Assembly (NCBI RefSeq): GCF_023716485.1
Contig: NZ_CP092418.1
Location: 3,083,001 to 3,147,000, forward strand
Origin: Microbulbifer variabilis
GTDB taxonomy: Bacteria; Pseudomonadota; Gammaproteobacteria; Pseudomonadales; Cellvibrionaceae
Direction: 5' to 3'
Length of the DNA stretch: 64,000 bases
The notes beneath the pieces are model-generated. The model searched no databases. It had not been told where the DNA came from and saw only the letters and a program-made list of their open reading frames with translations. Below, piece after piece: positions 17,453 through 26,991 of this stretch. The first letter of the stretch is position 1. Every line of letters starts with the position of its first letter. The position numbers and the translations under genes are program-made.

Positions 17453-18085
17453 TTAGCAGAGAGGAATTACTTCAAGTACCTCCGCGTAATACCTGAAAGT
17501 GGAACTTGGCTGTGCAAATCAAAATGTAGTGTGAGCACAGCGCTTCAGCGTCATTGAGCGAAGATGCAAACAAGACGTTCTTCTGAACCATAACAAAGGA
17601 TTTGATTTCCTGTTCGGTCAAATTGCTGCCAATCTCTAAGCGACCATCATTGGATGATTACACAAAACTCATACCAATATTTCAGACAGTACTTTATTCC
17701 CTTACCCAGTGAAGATTTTGGTGGCACTTGCGGGTGGCTCTAATCGAGACAGAATGTGAAGGTGGCCATTATGAGTTTGGATTATTGCTGCCATAATTTA
17801 TGCCTTTTTTCGATAAGAGATGGTTGTCTTTGGCTGTCCGTCCTCCTGCTCAAACAACAACGCGAAAACTGGATCAGCATCATTTTCCTCTACAGAACCT
17901 TCACCCCAAAATTCTGCACTTTAGAATAGCAACCCCAGTTGATGCTCAGGGTCTTCGTGCACTCAGAGCACCGGCCAAAGAGAGAATGCTGCAGGTATTT
18001 GAATTGAAACAATAGCTGACGGTAAGCCTTTTCAAATTGCTTGCATAGTTGAATACGAGAGTTTTACTTCACATGTAAACTATTC
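17453..18085 (-). pseudogene. tnpC: IS66 tnpC transposase remnant with internal deletion and frameshifts
   Basis: Two parts survive. The N-terminal part (about 17800-18085) reads 'KQFEKAYRQLLFQFKYLQHS' then LFGRCSE, the coiled region and FGRxSE motif of TnpC. The C-terminal part (about 17453-17770) reads 'SHPQVPPKSSLGKGIKYCL', then after a 1-nt shift 'NDGRLEIGSNLTEQEIKSF' and 'QKNVLFASSLNDAEALCSHY', the conserved DGR(L/C)EIDNN...GRKNWLF...GA block. The central catalytic region is gone. At least three frame changes and two stops make it non-functional. Confidence 0.75.
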
Positions 18086-18329
18086 AATCGGGAACTGTAA
18101 CGTATCACCGGCAGCCATTGGGTTTCCCTATGTTAATTTATGCGTGGGTTATACCAAGGGAAACCACTCCCCAGGCTCAACAGGCATCAACAAAATCATG
18201 AAAAATATACTTTTTTTGGTTCTTAGTACTGAGTAAAATCCAATCCGGAAACAGCCACTGTAACTGCGGAGTCGACAACTCTATTACGTAATTTTAAATG
18301 CCAGGAAAGACAAGCCTCGAATTCTCATT

Positions 18330-18533
18330 TCAGTTATAAAGGAACCAGAATCCATCATCTTCCCAGTAAAGCATGCGAACTTTATCGACCTTTTTATTAC
18401 GAATAATAAAAAGATGAACGGATGTCGCACCTTTGTGTAATGTATCAGCCATCAGCCCGCTCTCGAAAATCGATCGGCTAATGTTAAACCCAGGCTGTGA
18501 TGTTAAACGAAGCCACATCGTATTTGCAGACAC
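18330..18533 (-). pseudogene. tnpB: IS66 tnpB remnant
   Basis: 67 codons. The end reads 'VHLFIIRNKKVDKVRMLYWE' then DDGFWFLYN, the characteristic LFVFxNRRxDKIKxLYWDxxGFxLWYKRLE tail of the IS66 accessory protein TnpB. The N-terminal 'D(M/F)RKGxxGLxxLV' block is unrecognisable. It lies between the tnpA and tnpC relics, in the expected place. Confidence 0.75.
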
Positions 18534-18713
18534 ATAAGAGCATCGGTTTGCACTAACAACACCGGACTATACATCACCAAGTTTATGCCATTGGAAAATA
18601 TAATACGCCCAGATTTCCCGTAGTGGCTATGAAAGACTTAATATCCACTGGAACAAAAACAGGGATATCAGAACAGGGGTTTGTTCAGATAGTTGGCGGA
18701 ATCAATAAAGGAA

Positions 18714-18884
18714 CTAGCTGTAGATTAGGCTGTGGTTACGGGTAAATCCGCGTTTGGAATGAGAGCTTTTCTTACAGGCCCTGAGGTGACTTTGCCATAG
18801 CCGCAGATTAATGGGGCTTCCTCCGAAGTTGATGAAGTGGGCATCTTGGCAGCCTGCCAAAGCAAGTTGAGTAATGTGGTTCAT
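18714..18884 (-). pseudogene. tnpA: IS66 tnpA remnant
   Basis: A 56-codon frame contains 'LRLWQSHLRACKKSSHSKRG' then FTRNHSLIYS, resembling the 'WxxHIEACxxSGLSQxxYCRxHGL' helix-turn-helix start of IS66 TnpA. It stops at a TAG, after which 'PVFVPVDIKS' in another frame may be the TnpA tail. Identification rests on this one block plus its place at the head of the element. Confidence 0.55.
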
Positions 18885-18989
18885 GCACCGCTTACCAAGT
18901 TCGCCAGCGGCTTACTAAGCATGGCATTTTTGTAATAGTATCGGCGTAGTGTAAATATGCCGCACAATAGTTCACCTCAGCAACTCACC

Positions 18990-19409
18990 ATTAGCCTCCT
19001 ACTAATCCTAAGTTCAGCTTCTAATGTTCTGCAGATAGAGGAGTTTCGATTCAATCTAAATAATGAGAAATGTAGACATAATTTCCTCATTGTCATAATG
19101 CTCACGATGACAGGTGCGCAGATCTCTGTCACTGGCATTCCAAGTAACAAAACCAGAGAACTGCCCTTCCTACTGTTCTTTGATAAGAAGCGGACTTCCA
19201 CTATCTTCACTGCCAGTCATACCCTCAAGTGGAACATTGGATCTTGGTGGATCAAAAGTGAAGGAAATCCAGAACTTATCAAAACCTAGAAACAATACTG
19301 AAAGCTCTACGCAAAGAAATGCAATGTGAGCTATTAGATTTCGCCTCTCTTTACCATTGTCGGCAACTCTCTTCCCGGCCAACTGGATATCCCTACCTAC
19401 CCATTTCAT
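18990..19409 (-). pseudogene. Serine-protease-like (S1/trypsin fold) relic, tentative
   Basis: The minus frame reads 'FDPPRSNVPLEGMTGSEDSG' followed by SPLLIKEQ, then a stop, then 'EGQFSGFVTWNASD'. This resembles the active-site Ser block of trypsin-like enzymes (GDSGGPLL followed by a VGIVSW-like strand), with Glu-Asp-Ser-Gly-Ser in place of Gly-Asp-Ser-Gly-Gly. Only this C-terminal fragment is seen and it carries an in-frame stop. An overlapping plus-strand frame (18957-19289) looks like its shadow. Confidence is limited because one short motif carries the call. Confidence 0.35.
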
Positions 19410-19471
19410 CCCTGCCGCGAGGGAGGGGTATCCGCTTCACAGTTTAATTAGCGACTCCCTACACTATTCTA

Positions 19472-19590
19472 AAAGGTGCCTTTCTACCCAATAAAGGGTA
19501 ATACTAAGCTTAAAAGGTATAAATGTACCTATTAATGACATATTATATAATCTTTCTATAATAGACAAAAAGTCACCTATTAAAGTAGGT
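19472..19590 (+). promoter_or_regulatory. hipBA promoter region with three inverted-repeat operator candidates
   Basis: Three sites share an AGGT/ACCT inverted-repeat layout: GGTGCCTTTCTACC (19475-19488), AGGTATAAATGTACCT (19515-19530) and ACCTATTAAAGTAGGT (19575-19590). The AT-rich stretch between the second and third contains TATAAT-like sequences. HipB-type antitoxins bind several short inverted repeats in their own promoter, so autorepression is expected. Confidence 0.6.
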
Positions 19591-19622
19591 CTTCACTCAT
19601 AAGAGATTGAAAAACAGCTATT

Positions 19623-20006
19623 ATGAACCTCCATGGACAATCCGATAAGCAGATACTTGCGACACTGGGCGACCGGCTTAGAGAGTATCGCTTGCGCATG
19701 AATCTCACCCAGGATGATATGGCTGAACGTGCCGGCTTATCCACCTCCACCATCAAAGGTTTAGAGGCTGGTCGCGGCAGGCTAGACAGCCTGGTCGCCG
19801 CACTGAGAGTCCTACGCCGATTGGACGCACTGGAAGCTTTTCTCCCGGCCCCAACAGTCAGCCCTATGCAACTTGCTCTTCACGGCAAACAGCGAAAAAG
19901 AGCCAGAGCCTCTAGCGCTGAGAAAGCGCTTAAAGAGACCTCTGCAGAAAGCCCCTCCAAGACACGCGCAAGCAAAATTAAAAAGAGAGGTAAACCAGAA
20001 TGGTAA
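19623..20006 (+). CDS. hipB: HipB-like XRE-family antitoxin/repressor
   Basis: 127 aa. Residues 11-65 form an XRE helix-turn-helix ('LGDRLREYRLRMNLTQDDMA' and 'GLSTSTIKGLEAGRG'). The C-terminal ~50 residues are Lys/Arg/Ser-rich and probably disordered, longer than in E. coli HipB (88 aa). It would neutralise the HipA kinase and repress the operon. Its stop overlaps the hipA start by 7 bp (ATGGTAA), so the proteins are made together. Confidence 0.88.
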   Translation: MNLHGQSDKQILATLGDRLREYRLRMNLTQDDMAERAGLSTSTIKGLEAGRGRLDSLVAALRVLRRLDALEAFLPAPTVSPMQLALHGKQRKRARASSAEKALKETSAESPSKTRASKIKKRGKPEW

Positions 20007-21298
20007 GCCAAACAAATACTGCAGTGGTGCAATTATGGGGAGAGATAGTTGGGGCCGTCCACTGGGATAGTACTGGGTATGGAGCCTTTGAGTACGCACC
20101 GGAATTTCTGCAGAGTGGATTGGATATTGCTCCAATTACTATGCCTATCGAAGCTTCAAAGGAGCCCTATACGTTCCGCACTCTCAGTCGGGACACCTTT
20201 AAGGGCTTACCGGGGCTCCTTGCAGACTGCCTGCCGGACAAATTCGGTAATGCCGTTATTGATGCCTGGCTCGCCCGACAGGGGAGAACTCCGGAAAGCT
20301 TTAACCCTATTGAACGACTTTGCTATACCGGTACCCGTGGAATGGGCGCACTGGAATTTCAGCCTGCAGTAGATGGTAGTTTTAGGGATTCCGTCGATCT
20401 CAATATTGAAGAACTGGTAAAACTAGCAGCAACAATCACTCATAAGCAGACCGACCTTAACGCCCAACTTGGCAACAGCGATGCGGAGAAATCCGGTGCA
20501 CTGCTAGACATATTAAGAGTGGGCACTAGCGCTGGGGGCGCCAGAGCAAAAGCAGTTATCGCCATCAATAACAAAGGAGATATACGTTCAGGCCAAGTTC
20601 CCGCATCCAGTGATTACGATTATTGGCTACTAAAATTCGATGGTGCCGGAGACCTTGAGCTCGGTACAACCGATGGGTATGGACGCATTGAATATGCTTA
20701 TCATCTGATGGCCATCGAAGCCGGTATAAACATGGCAGACTGCCAGCTCTTGCAAGAAAATGGCAGAGCGCACTTTATGACGCGGCGCTTCGATCGGGTG
20801 AATGGCAAGAAACTACATATGCAGTCTCTCTGCGGCATCGCGCACCTGGATTTCAACATGGCTGGTGCCCATTCATACGAACAAGCCTTTAGCGTTATGC
20901 GTGAACTTTACCTGCCCAAGAATGAGGCGATTCAGCAATATCGCCGAATGGTATTCAATGTTTTAGCCAGAAACCAGGATGATCATACAAAGAATATTGC
21001 GTTCCTGATGAACCCCAAAGGCGAATGGTCTCTATCGCCGGCATTCGATGTAACCTATGCCCACAATCCGGGCGGCGCCTGGACCAGCCAGCACCAGATG
21101 AGTATCAACGGCAAACGCGACCACTTCCAACTTGAGGATTTGCTTGCCGTGGGAAGAGCAATCAGTATTAAACGGCCCATGGATATTATTGAAGAGGTAG
21201 CAGCAGCCGTGAAGCAGTGGCAAGGCTTTGCTGAACACGCAGGGGTTTCTGAAAGCTGGACAGTCGAAATCAATCAAAACCTTCGACAACTCTGCTGA
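20000..21298 (+). CDS. hipA: HipA-like Ser/Thr kinase toxin
   Basis: 432 aa, full length for HipA (440 in E. coli). In known systems HipA phosphorylates glutamyl-tRNA synthetase (or other targets in relatives) and drives persistence. Seen here: the N-terminal 'GLPGLLADCLPDKFGNAVID' (HipA_N); 'LRVGTSAGGARAKAVIAI', the P-loop-like segment holding the autophosphorylation Ser region; the catalytic loop 'ARNQDDHTKNIAFLM' with Asp and Asn; and the metal-binding 'LSPAFDVTYA'. All key residues are present, so it should be active. It is cotranscribed with the HipB-like gene and lies next to a transposon graveyard, a common place for toxin-antitoxin modules. Confidence 0.92.
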   Translation: MVSQTNTAVVQLWGEIVGAVHWDSTGYGAFEYAPEFLQSGLDIAPITMPIEASKEPYTFRTLSRDTFKGLPGLLADCLPDKFGNAVIDAWLARQGRTPESFNPIERLCYTGTRGMGALEFQPAVDGSFRDSVDLNIEELVKLAATITHKQTDLNAQLGNSDAEKSGALLDILRVGTSAGGARAKAVIAINNKGDIRSGQVPASSDYDYWLLKFDGAGDLELGTTDGYGRIEYAYHLMAIEAGINMADCQLLQENGRAHFMTRRFDRVNGKKLHMQSLCGIAHLDFNMAGAHSYEQAFSVMRELYLPKNEAIQQYRRMVFNVLARNQDDHTKNIAFLMNPKGEWSLSPAFDVTYAHNPGGAWTSQHQMSINGKRDHFQLEDLLAVGRAISIKRPMDIIEEVAAAVKQWQGFAEHAGVSESWTVEINQNLRQLC

Positions 21299-21506
21299 TA
21301 GATAAGCAAAATAGTAAAGTCTGCAAGGAGCGCAGCTCTACAGAGTAGAAGCACAACTGTAGAAACCCTGTAACTCCTCTGCTTCTGTAGATACTCTTAT
21401 CTGAGCCTCCCCGCTGCTATCTTAATTTGGATAGAGGCCCCGCAGCATTTGCCTAGGGGCCAAACATCTAGAGCCTTTTTAGCGCTAAGTTATTTCTTCA
21501 CCTCAA

Positions 21507-24500
21507 CTAGCAAACGGCTTGCTCGCGGCGCAACTCGCTGCGCGCCGACTCTTTAGAGCCTCGCCGCAGATCAACCATGCGCGCGATGAACCAAATAAAC
21601 GCTTCCACTTGGCCATTTAACACACAGCCTCCTTCGCAGATACTCTTAAGCAGACTTTGTACATCGGAGCAGTGCAAGGCGGAAACAGCCCCGCTGCTTT
21701 TAAGAAGTATTGAACACGTGGGCAGACCGGAAATTTCATGATCGCTCAAAGTGATATTGCCGTCGTAATACAAAATCCTTACTGGCTCTGACTGGTCAGA
21801 AACACGAATGGATAAAGACAAGTTTGGCGTTGGACCAGAGCGCTTGGCCAGTGATCGTTTAAGATAGCTGGAAAAACTATGAGCCCAAGCTTCTACTTCA
21901 GACTGTGCAGAGTTTGAATCCATCGATTGCTCTTTACTAGCCACCAATGAGCTATCAACTTCCCGCTCCGCCTCAATCAAAGCTTCAACAGTTTTATCGA
22001 CATCCTCTTTCGTGTGAGCTGCCGAGCAAATAAGTCGGAGTCGACCACGCCCACTCTCCACTATGGGATAGGTAACCGCTGATGTCTGAACACCACGTTT
22101 ATATAATTCCTGTACTATCGCAAACAGCTTGTCTTTGTTACTAAAGTGCGGCGTGACAATAGGCCCATCCCCTGTTCCCAAATCATAGCCAGCTTGTTCA
22201 AAGCGCTGCCGCATATAGCGTGTCGTATCCCAGAGCCGCTCCCGTAAACCATCATCAGTGCTGAGCCTGCGCAAAGCAGTCAATGCCGCGGCAATATCTG
22301 CAGGACTGATCGAAGCCTGGAAAATGTAAGCTCTGGATGATGATCTCAAAAGATCTACATATTCTTCCTTCGCCGCAATAACGCCACCGAGGCTACCAAG
22401 TGCCTTACTGAGCGTTGTCATAACAAAGTCTACTTGATCGGTAACTCCCTGAGCGGCACAAATGCCCGCTCCACCTTCACCATAAAAACCGAAAGAATGT
22501 GCCTCATCTACCAAGACAAGCGCGTCATATTTCTTGGCCGCGCGGACAATTTTGGCTACCGGTGCGGCGCCCTCTCCCATGCTGTATACGCCCTCCAGAA
22601 CAACCAGGACCGTTCGGTATGGGGATACCTCCGACTCAAGCACAGACTCCAGGTCGGCCACATCATTATGTTTAAAGGTCCTAATCGTGGCACCACAAAG
22701 ACGAGCACCATCCACAATAGATGCATGACAAAGCTGGTCGATAACCACTACATCGTCTTTACCAAGAAGCCCTGCAACCACTCCAACATTAGCGGTATAA
22801 CCTGTTGGGAACAGGCAAGCGCTCGGCTTTCCGACCAGCTGTGCAAACTCAGTCTCGAACTCCAGGTGAAGATCTGTAAGGCCTGATGCTGCCGCAGAGG
22901 TCCCCATACCAGTACCAAATTTCGCTACTGCGGAAGCGGCCTCCTGCATAACTTTCTTATCTCGGTTCAGGCCAAGATATAGATTGGTGGTCCAGATTAT
23001 TGCTTCCTGTTCTTCATCGTTATAAACATCACTCACTGTGCCATGAGTGGCACTACCTGTTCGTAAGACTTTGCTATAGGGATTTCTTCGCTGGTCGTTC
23101 ACCATATACATGACTTCCTGCACCAGCTTGCTCTTATCCAGTGCAGACCAGGACGGCGCTTTTGCAGCCTGGAATGTAGGATGGCTGGACTGGATATGCG
23201 ATTGGAAGCTGGCAAGTGAATCCGATGCAGTGCGGTTCACTTTTTCATCCGAACCCTTGGCTTCGCCATCACTCAAAGTGCCGAGGATGTAGTTCGCTAG
23301 GGCATTAGGAGTGGCGTAATTAATAATCGCTTGGGAAGCAACCGAGCGACCCAAGTTGTTGCTCAAACGTCTGGCCAATTCCAGAGTTGTGAGGGAATCG
23401 AGGCCGAGACCAGAGAAAGGCTGTTCTGGAGATACTTCTTTCGGATCAGGAAAATTCAGGAGAACGGCCACCTCTCTTTGAATAATCGATAATAAGATGG
23501 TTTGCTGCTCTGAGCTGGAACCAATCAGGCGCTGCATCAAGTCTCTGGAATTACTCACTGCATCAACACTTAATTCCAAACCAGCATAGCCCTCCTCTAG
23601 CTCCATAAGCTTTTTGCGATCGAGCTTATCGTTGGGGAGCATAGGTAATACCTCTAGGTGCCTCACAATTTGCGGGACCATATATTTTGGAAGTCGCTGT
23701 GCCAGGAACTCTTTAACGGCTGTATCTGTTACCGTTTTATCCTGGTTAACAATATAGACCGCGAGCATTTTCTGGCCAATACCACCATCTATAGCGGCCG
23801 CTGCAGCAGCATCAATACCCGGCATAGTCTCAAGCGTCGACTCTATCTCCCCAAGCTCAATGCGGAACCCCCTGACCTTAACCTGCTGGTCGATTCGGCC
23901 AAGAAATTCGATCTCTCCATTTTCCACCCACTGACACAGGTCCCCAGTTTTATATAAGCGGCTATCTTGGATGAGGTCACTAGATTCTATTTTGATGAAA
24001 CGCTCTTTAGTGAGGGCTTCGTCATATAAATAACCTCTTGCCAGCTTACCTCCTGCAAGATACAACTCACCGGCTTCTCCTGAAGAAACGGGTTGCATGG
24101 ACTCATTTAAAATATAGGCACGGGAGCCTGGTACTGATTTTCCAATTGTGATCGACTTAGTGCCAGGCTTAATTTCGGCAATGGTCGAATACACGGTATC
24201 TTCGGTAGGACCATAGGCGTTAAACAACCGTAGCCCTGGCCTCAAGGTATAAACTTGATCAACCAGAGACCGCTTTAATGCCTCTCCACCAAATACAAGA
24301 CACTGAAGTCCAGCTGGCAACTTCTCGGAAGCTAATAATGTCTGCATTGCGGAGGCGACAGATACGCAGGTTCTGACTTGATCTGCTGCCGGATGGTTTG
24401 GTAATTCCAGTATATTCTTACCCAGTATTACTGTACCCCCAAGTGACAAGGTCCCGAAGATTTCCATTACAGAAGTATCGAAACAGATTGAAGCCCCAGC

Positions 24501-25106
24501 AAAGACCCCCCGGAGCTCTTCCTCACTGAACAATTCATCCATAGAGTGGCACATAGCCACAATACACTGATGCTCAACCGCAACACCTTTTGGCTTGCCG
24601 GTAGAACCAGAGGTATAGATCACATAGGCCAAGTCACTGGCTGATGGTCCCGCAGAATCAGCTGAAAATTCTTTGTCTTGATCACTCACTCTGTTGAGCC
24701 AGATTAATTCGCCCGCTTCGCGACATAGGTCCGCAGAGCTATCACTATCCACGATAGCTGCCACAGCACCTGAATGTTCCAGCATGTAACCCACACGATC
24801 TTGAGGGTAAGCTGGGTCCAAAGGTACATAGGCACACCCTGCTCGCATTACGCCAATTAAAGTTGCCACAAGCTCCCAGGAGCGCTTCATACATACCCCC
24901 ACCAAGGCGCCGGGTTGAATATCCCGGCGCTCAAGCTCCGCCGCAATCGCGCCGGCCCGCTGAAGCAGGCACTCGTAGCTCACTCTGACCTCCCCATCAA
25001 TAATCGCTATGCGATGAAGAGCTGCTTTCATTTGCTGTGCAATCAAGTGGCAGATTGAAATATTGAACTGGGATCTTATTTTGGAGTTTTTAACTGGACT
25101 ACTCAC
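21507..25106 (-). CDS. NRPS-like synthase: adenylation, carrier, alpha-oxoamine synthase and SCP2-like C-terminal domain
   Basis: 1199 aa, GTG start with AAGGTAAG seven bases upstream. Residues ~15-515 are an adenylation domain: '[19 protein letters not shown]' (A3), '[10 protein letters not shown]' with the Asp that contacts an alpha-amino group (A4), '[13 protein letters not shown]' (A5), 'YKTGDL' (A7) and '[11 protein letters not shown]' (A10). A carrier domain follows with the phosphopantetheine Ser (~570) in '[14 protein letters not shown]'. Residues ~680-1075 are a PLP alpha-oxoamine synthase of the KBL/AONS family, with the PLP Lys (~901) in '[12 protein letters not shown]'. The last ~100 residues resemble SCP2 sterol-carrier domains ('[13 protein letters not shown]' and '[12 protein letters not shown]'). 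It would load an amino acid on the carrier and condense it decarboxylatively with another amino acid, giving an aminoketone (inference). No condensation or thioesterase domain is present and no other biosynthetic gene adjoins it on that strand but the ADH 700 bp upstream. Confidence 0.85.
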   Translation of the reverse strand: MSSPVKNSKIRSQFNISICHLIAQQMKAALHRIAIIDGEVRVSYECLLQRAGAIAAELERRDIQPGALVGVCMKRSWELVATLIGVMRAGCAYVPLDPAYPQDRVGYMLEHSGAVAAIVDSDSSADLCREAGELIWLNRVSDQDKEFSADSAGPSASDLAYVIYTSGSTGKPKGVAVEHQCIVAMCHSMDELFSEEELRGVFAGASICFDTSVMEIFGTLSLGGTVILGKNILELPNHPAADQVRTCVSVASAMQTLLASEKLPAGLQCLVFGGEALKRSLVDQVYTLRPGLRLFNAYGPTEDTVYSTIAEIKPGTKSITIGKSVPGSRAYILNESMQPVSSGEAGELYLAGGKLARGYLYDEALTKERFIKIESSDLIQDSRLYKTGDLCQWVENGEIEFLGRIDQQVKVRGFRIELGEIESTLETMPGIDAAAAAAIDGGIGQKMLAVYIVNQDKTVTDTAVKEFLAQRLPKYMVPQIVRHLEVLPMLPNDKLDRKKLMELEEGYAGLELSVDAVSNSRDLMQRLIGSSSEQQTILLSIIQREVAVLLNFPDPKEVSPEQPFSGLGLDSLTTLELARRLSNNLGRSVASQAIINYATPNALANYILGTLSDGEAKGSDEKVNRTASDSLASFQSHIQSSHPTFQAAKAPSWSALDKSKLVQEVMYMVNDQRRNPYSKVLRTGSATHGTVSDVYNDEEQEAIIWTTNLYLGLNRDKKVMQEAASAVAKFGTGMGTSAAASGLTDLHLEFETEFAQLVGKPSACLFPTGYTANVGVVAGLLGKDDVVVIDQLCHASIVDGARLCGATIRTFKHNDVADLESVLESEVSPYRTVLVVLEGVYSMGEGAAPVAKIVRAAKKYDALVLVDEAHSFGFYGEGGAGICAAQGVTDQVDFVMTTLSKALGSLGGVIAAKEEYVDLLRSSSRAYIFQASISPADIAAALTALRRLSTDDGLRERLWDTTRYMRQRFEQAGYDLGTGDGPIVTPHFSNKDKLFAIVQELYKRGVQTSAVTYPIVESGRGRLRLICSAAHTKEDVDKTVEALIEAEREVDSSLVASKEQSMDSNSAQSEVEAWAHSFSSYLKRSLAKRSGPTPNLSLSIRVSDQSEPVRILYYDGNITLSDHEISGLPTCSILLKSSGAVSALHCSDVQSLLKSICEGGCVLNGQVEAFIWFIARMVDLRRGSKESARSELRREQAVC

Positions 25107-25802
25107 AGAATCTTACCTTTTATCTTTATTAAAGATCTGGAAATTAACTTTCAATGCAAATTAATGTCTTTCAAACTTGGTCAAGTTTCTTACTTTTTAG
25201 AGCTCCCCTAAAATTAAAACCAAACACACAAGTACAAATATTTATTTGAACCTTACAAAAAGTGTAACACTCAAACTGATACTAAATTCTCTATTTAGAG
25301 AAGTTTTTAGCTTACACCAAAGCTTCATCTTTTAAATAAGCACCTCCAAGAACTCTAAACCAACAAACAAACGCTACGCAGACAAAAGCTCTAACAAGTA
25401 AATTGCTTAGTTATCTTTCAGGGAAAAACTTGATAAACAAGCACCTAAACCCCTTCCCTCGCAACCCTGCAGCTCAACCTTACTATAATCACCTTATATT
25501 TATTTTTTATTGACAAAGAAATTTATACGACTGCACCTACAGTTAAAAATTCACTAGAAAATGATTCACTCTCATTAAGCATCCAAATAAATGGTACATG
25601 TATGCCTACCTGCATTTCGAAAATTTTTACAGAGAGGGATAACAACCATAAAAAAGGCACCTTAAGTGCCATCAAGATTAAGCGGTTTATTTACAGCTTA
25701 CTAAGAACAAATAAAGAAAATAAAATCAGAACCCGCGTATCGAAAGGTTTGAGAAGATCGCCATTGACCGCAATGATCCTAATAGCACCCCAATCCCTCC
25801 TA
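25107..25802. other. AT-rich interval between the synthase and the alcohol dehydrogenase
   Basis: About 700 bp. It holds the synthase leader and a terminator for the dehydrogenase (separate entry). A 123-codon plus-strand frame starting at 25602 runs into the dehydrogenase gene on the opposite strand and is spurious. Nothing else seen. Confidence 0.5.
25650..25670 (-). terminator. Rho-independent terminator downstream of the alcohol dehydrogenase
   Basis: Read on the minus strand: GGCAC-TTAAG-GTGCC followed by six T. It lies about 130 bp past the dehydrogenase stop, so that gene and the synthase are probably separate transcripts. Confidence 0.7.
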
Positions 25803-26819
25803 TTACTCCCTGGACAGCACGATACGATACTTGGGATTGCCCGACTTCAAATGCTTAAAAGCTTCTTCTATCTGGCTCATAGGATAAATTTCCACCTGCG
25901 GCCTGATCTGATGGTGTGCGACAAAGTCAAGCATCGTTTCAATGGCTGCTGGGCTGCCCACTGGAGAAGCTGAGATATCGCGCTGGCCAAATATCATGGG
26001 GAAGAGGGTAAACTGGATTGGATCCACAACAGCACCGACAAAATGCAGGCGCCCTTTTGGTTTTAAAGCCTGAATATATAAATCCCAATCCAGATTGACA
26101 TTGACCGTGGAGATTATGAAATCGAAACTCATGGAGGCTGATTTAATTTCCTCCGGATCACGTGAATTCAATGTCTTGTGAGCACCGAGAGAGAGAGCTT
26201 CGGTGCGCTTATGCTCACTGGAAGTAAATGCCGTTACCTCACAACCCCAGGCATTCAAAAACATCAAGGCCAAATGCCCCAGGCCTCCTATACCAATCAC
26301 CCCCACTTTAGCCGTCGGTTGAATATCAAACTGTATCAGAGGGTTAAATACCGTAATGCCGCCACACAGGAGAGGCCCAGCCGAAACTAGGTCTACTCCC
26401 TCTGGAATAACCACCAGGCTACCCATATCTGCACGAACTTTATCGGCAAAACCCCCGCCGGTAAGAGTGGTAAAGCGAGCTTCGGCACACAAATTTTGAT
26501 CGCCCCGCCGGCAGTAGTGGCAGGTCTCACAATAGCCGGAATTCCAACCCAGGCCGACAACCGTACCGGGCTTAAAGTGCCCAGCCTGCTCTCCCACAGC
26601 CAACACCCGTCCAATCACTTCATGACCCGCAACTATGGGGAACTTGGACACCCCCCACTCATCCTCAATCATGCTGAGATCACTGTGGCAAATACCACAG
26701 TAAAGCACCTCCAACTCCACCTCTGTTGCTCCCAGATCCCCCACTTCTACCTGATACGGTTTAAAGGGTCCGCCGGCTTGCATAACCCCATAGGCATTGA
26801 TGGTAGTCCCACTGGTCAT
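25803..26819 (-). CDS. Zinc-dependent alcohol dehydrogenase (cinnamyl-type, YahK-like aldehyde reductase)
   Basis: 338 aa medium-chain dehydrogenase. The catalytic zinc site is in 'CGICHSDL' and 'AGHEVIG'. The structural zinc Cys are in 'CETCHYCRRGDQNLC', and the nucleotide-binding GxGxxG is 'IGIGGLGHLALMF'. The layout is that of the NADP-dependent CAD/YahK class, which reduces a broad set of aldehydes to alcohols. The N-terminus is normal. It may be a general detoxifying aldehyde reductase; a role in reducing a product of the adjacent synthase is possible, but the terminator between them argues against co-transcription. Confidence 0.92.
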   Translation of the reverse strand: MTSGTTINAYGVMQAGGPFKPYQVEVGDLGATEVELEVLYCGICHSDLSMIEDEWGVSKFPIVAGHEVIGRVLAVGEQAGHFKPGTVVGLGWNSGYCETCHYCRRGDQNLCAEARFTTLTGGGFADKVRADMGSLVVIPEGVDLVSAGPLLCGGITVFNPLIQFDIQPTAKVGVIGIGGLGHLALMFLNAWGCEVTAFTSSEHKRTEALSLGAHKTLNSRDPEEIKSASMSFDFIISTVNVNLDWDLYIQALKPKGRLHFVGAVVDPIQFTLFPMIFGQRDISASPVGSPAAIETMLDFVAHHQIRPQVEIYPMSQIEEAFKHLKSGNPKYRIVLSRE

Positions 26820-26890
26820 AACCTACTCCCGTGGCATTCACTGAAGGTCAACCCTGTGCATTCGGCCTAAAAAGCCGCGGCTAAGAAGAG

Positions 26891-26917
26891 AAAAAAAAGA
26901 GCCGGGGGTTTCCCGGC
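26891..26917 (-). terminator. Rho-independent terminator of the glycine-zipper lipoprotein gene
   Basis: On the minus strand GCCGGG-AAACC-CCCGGC is followed by TC and eight T, 75 bp after the stop codon. Confidence 0.8.
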
Positions 26918-26991
26918 CCAAGCCAAGTCCTGTGAGGTTGCCGAATATCAGAGGACCCACGAGAAAACCTGGCTAACTCCTGTGAGGGGAA

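Larger units (their letters stand above)
17372..18915 (-). mobile_element. Decayed IS66-family element inserted into the IS481-type gene
   Basis: Minus-strand remains of tnpA, tnpB and tnpC occur in the normal IS66 order. The tnpC-side end starts GTAAGCGATC at 17372. On the tnpA side, two GTAAGC-type ends are visible in the opposite orientation, GTAAGCGGTG (outer base 18895) and GTAAGCCGCT (outer base 18915); I take the outer one as the more likely terminus. The expected 8-bp target duplication (CTAGCTTT at 17364-17371) is not repeated next to either, so the right flank has been rearranged. Confidence 0.7.

Noticed and set aside
17372-18915. 8-bp target duplication CTAGCTTT for the IS66 element.
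   Set aside because: Present at the left edge but not next to either candidate right end (18895 or 18915).
25602-25973. 123-codon plus-strand frame.
   Set aside because: Runs antisense into the alcohol dehydrogenase and includes the terminator; not protein-like.
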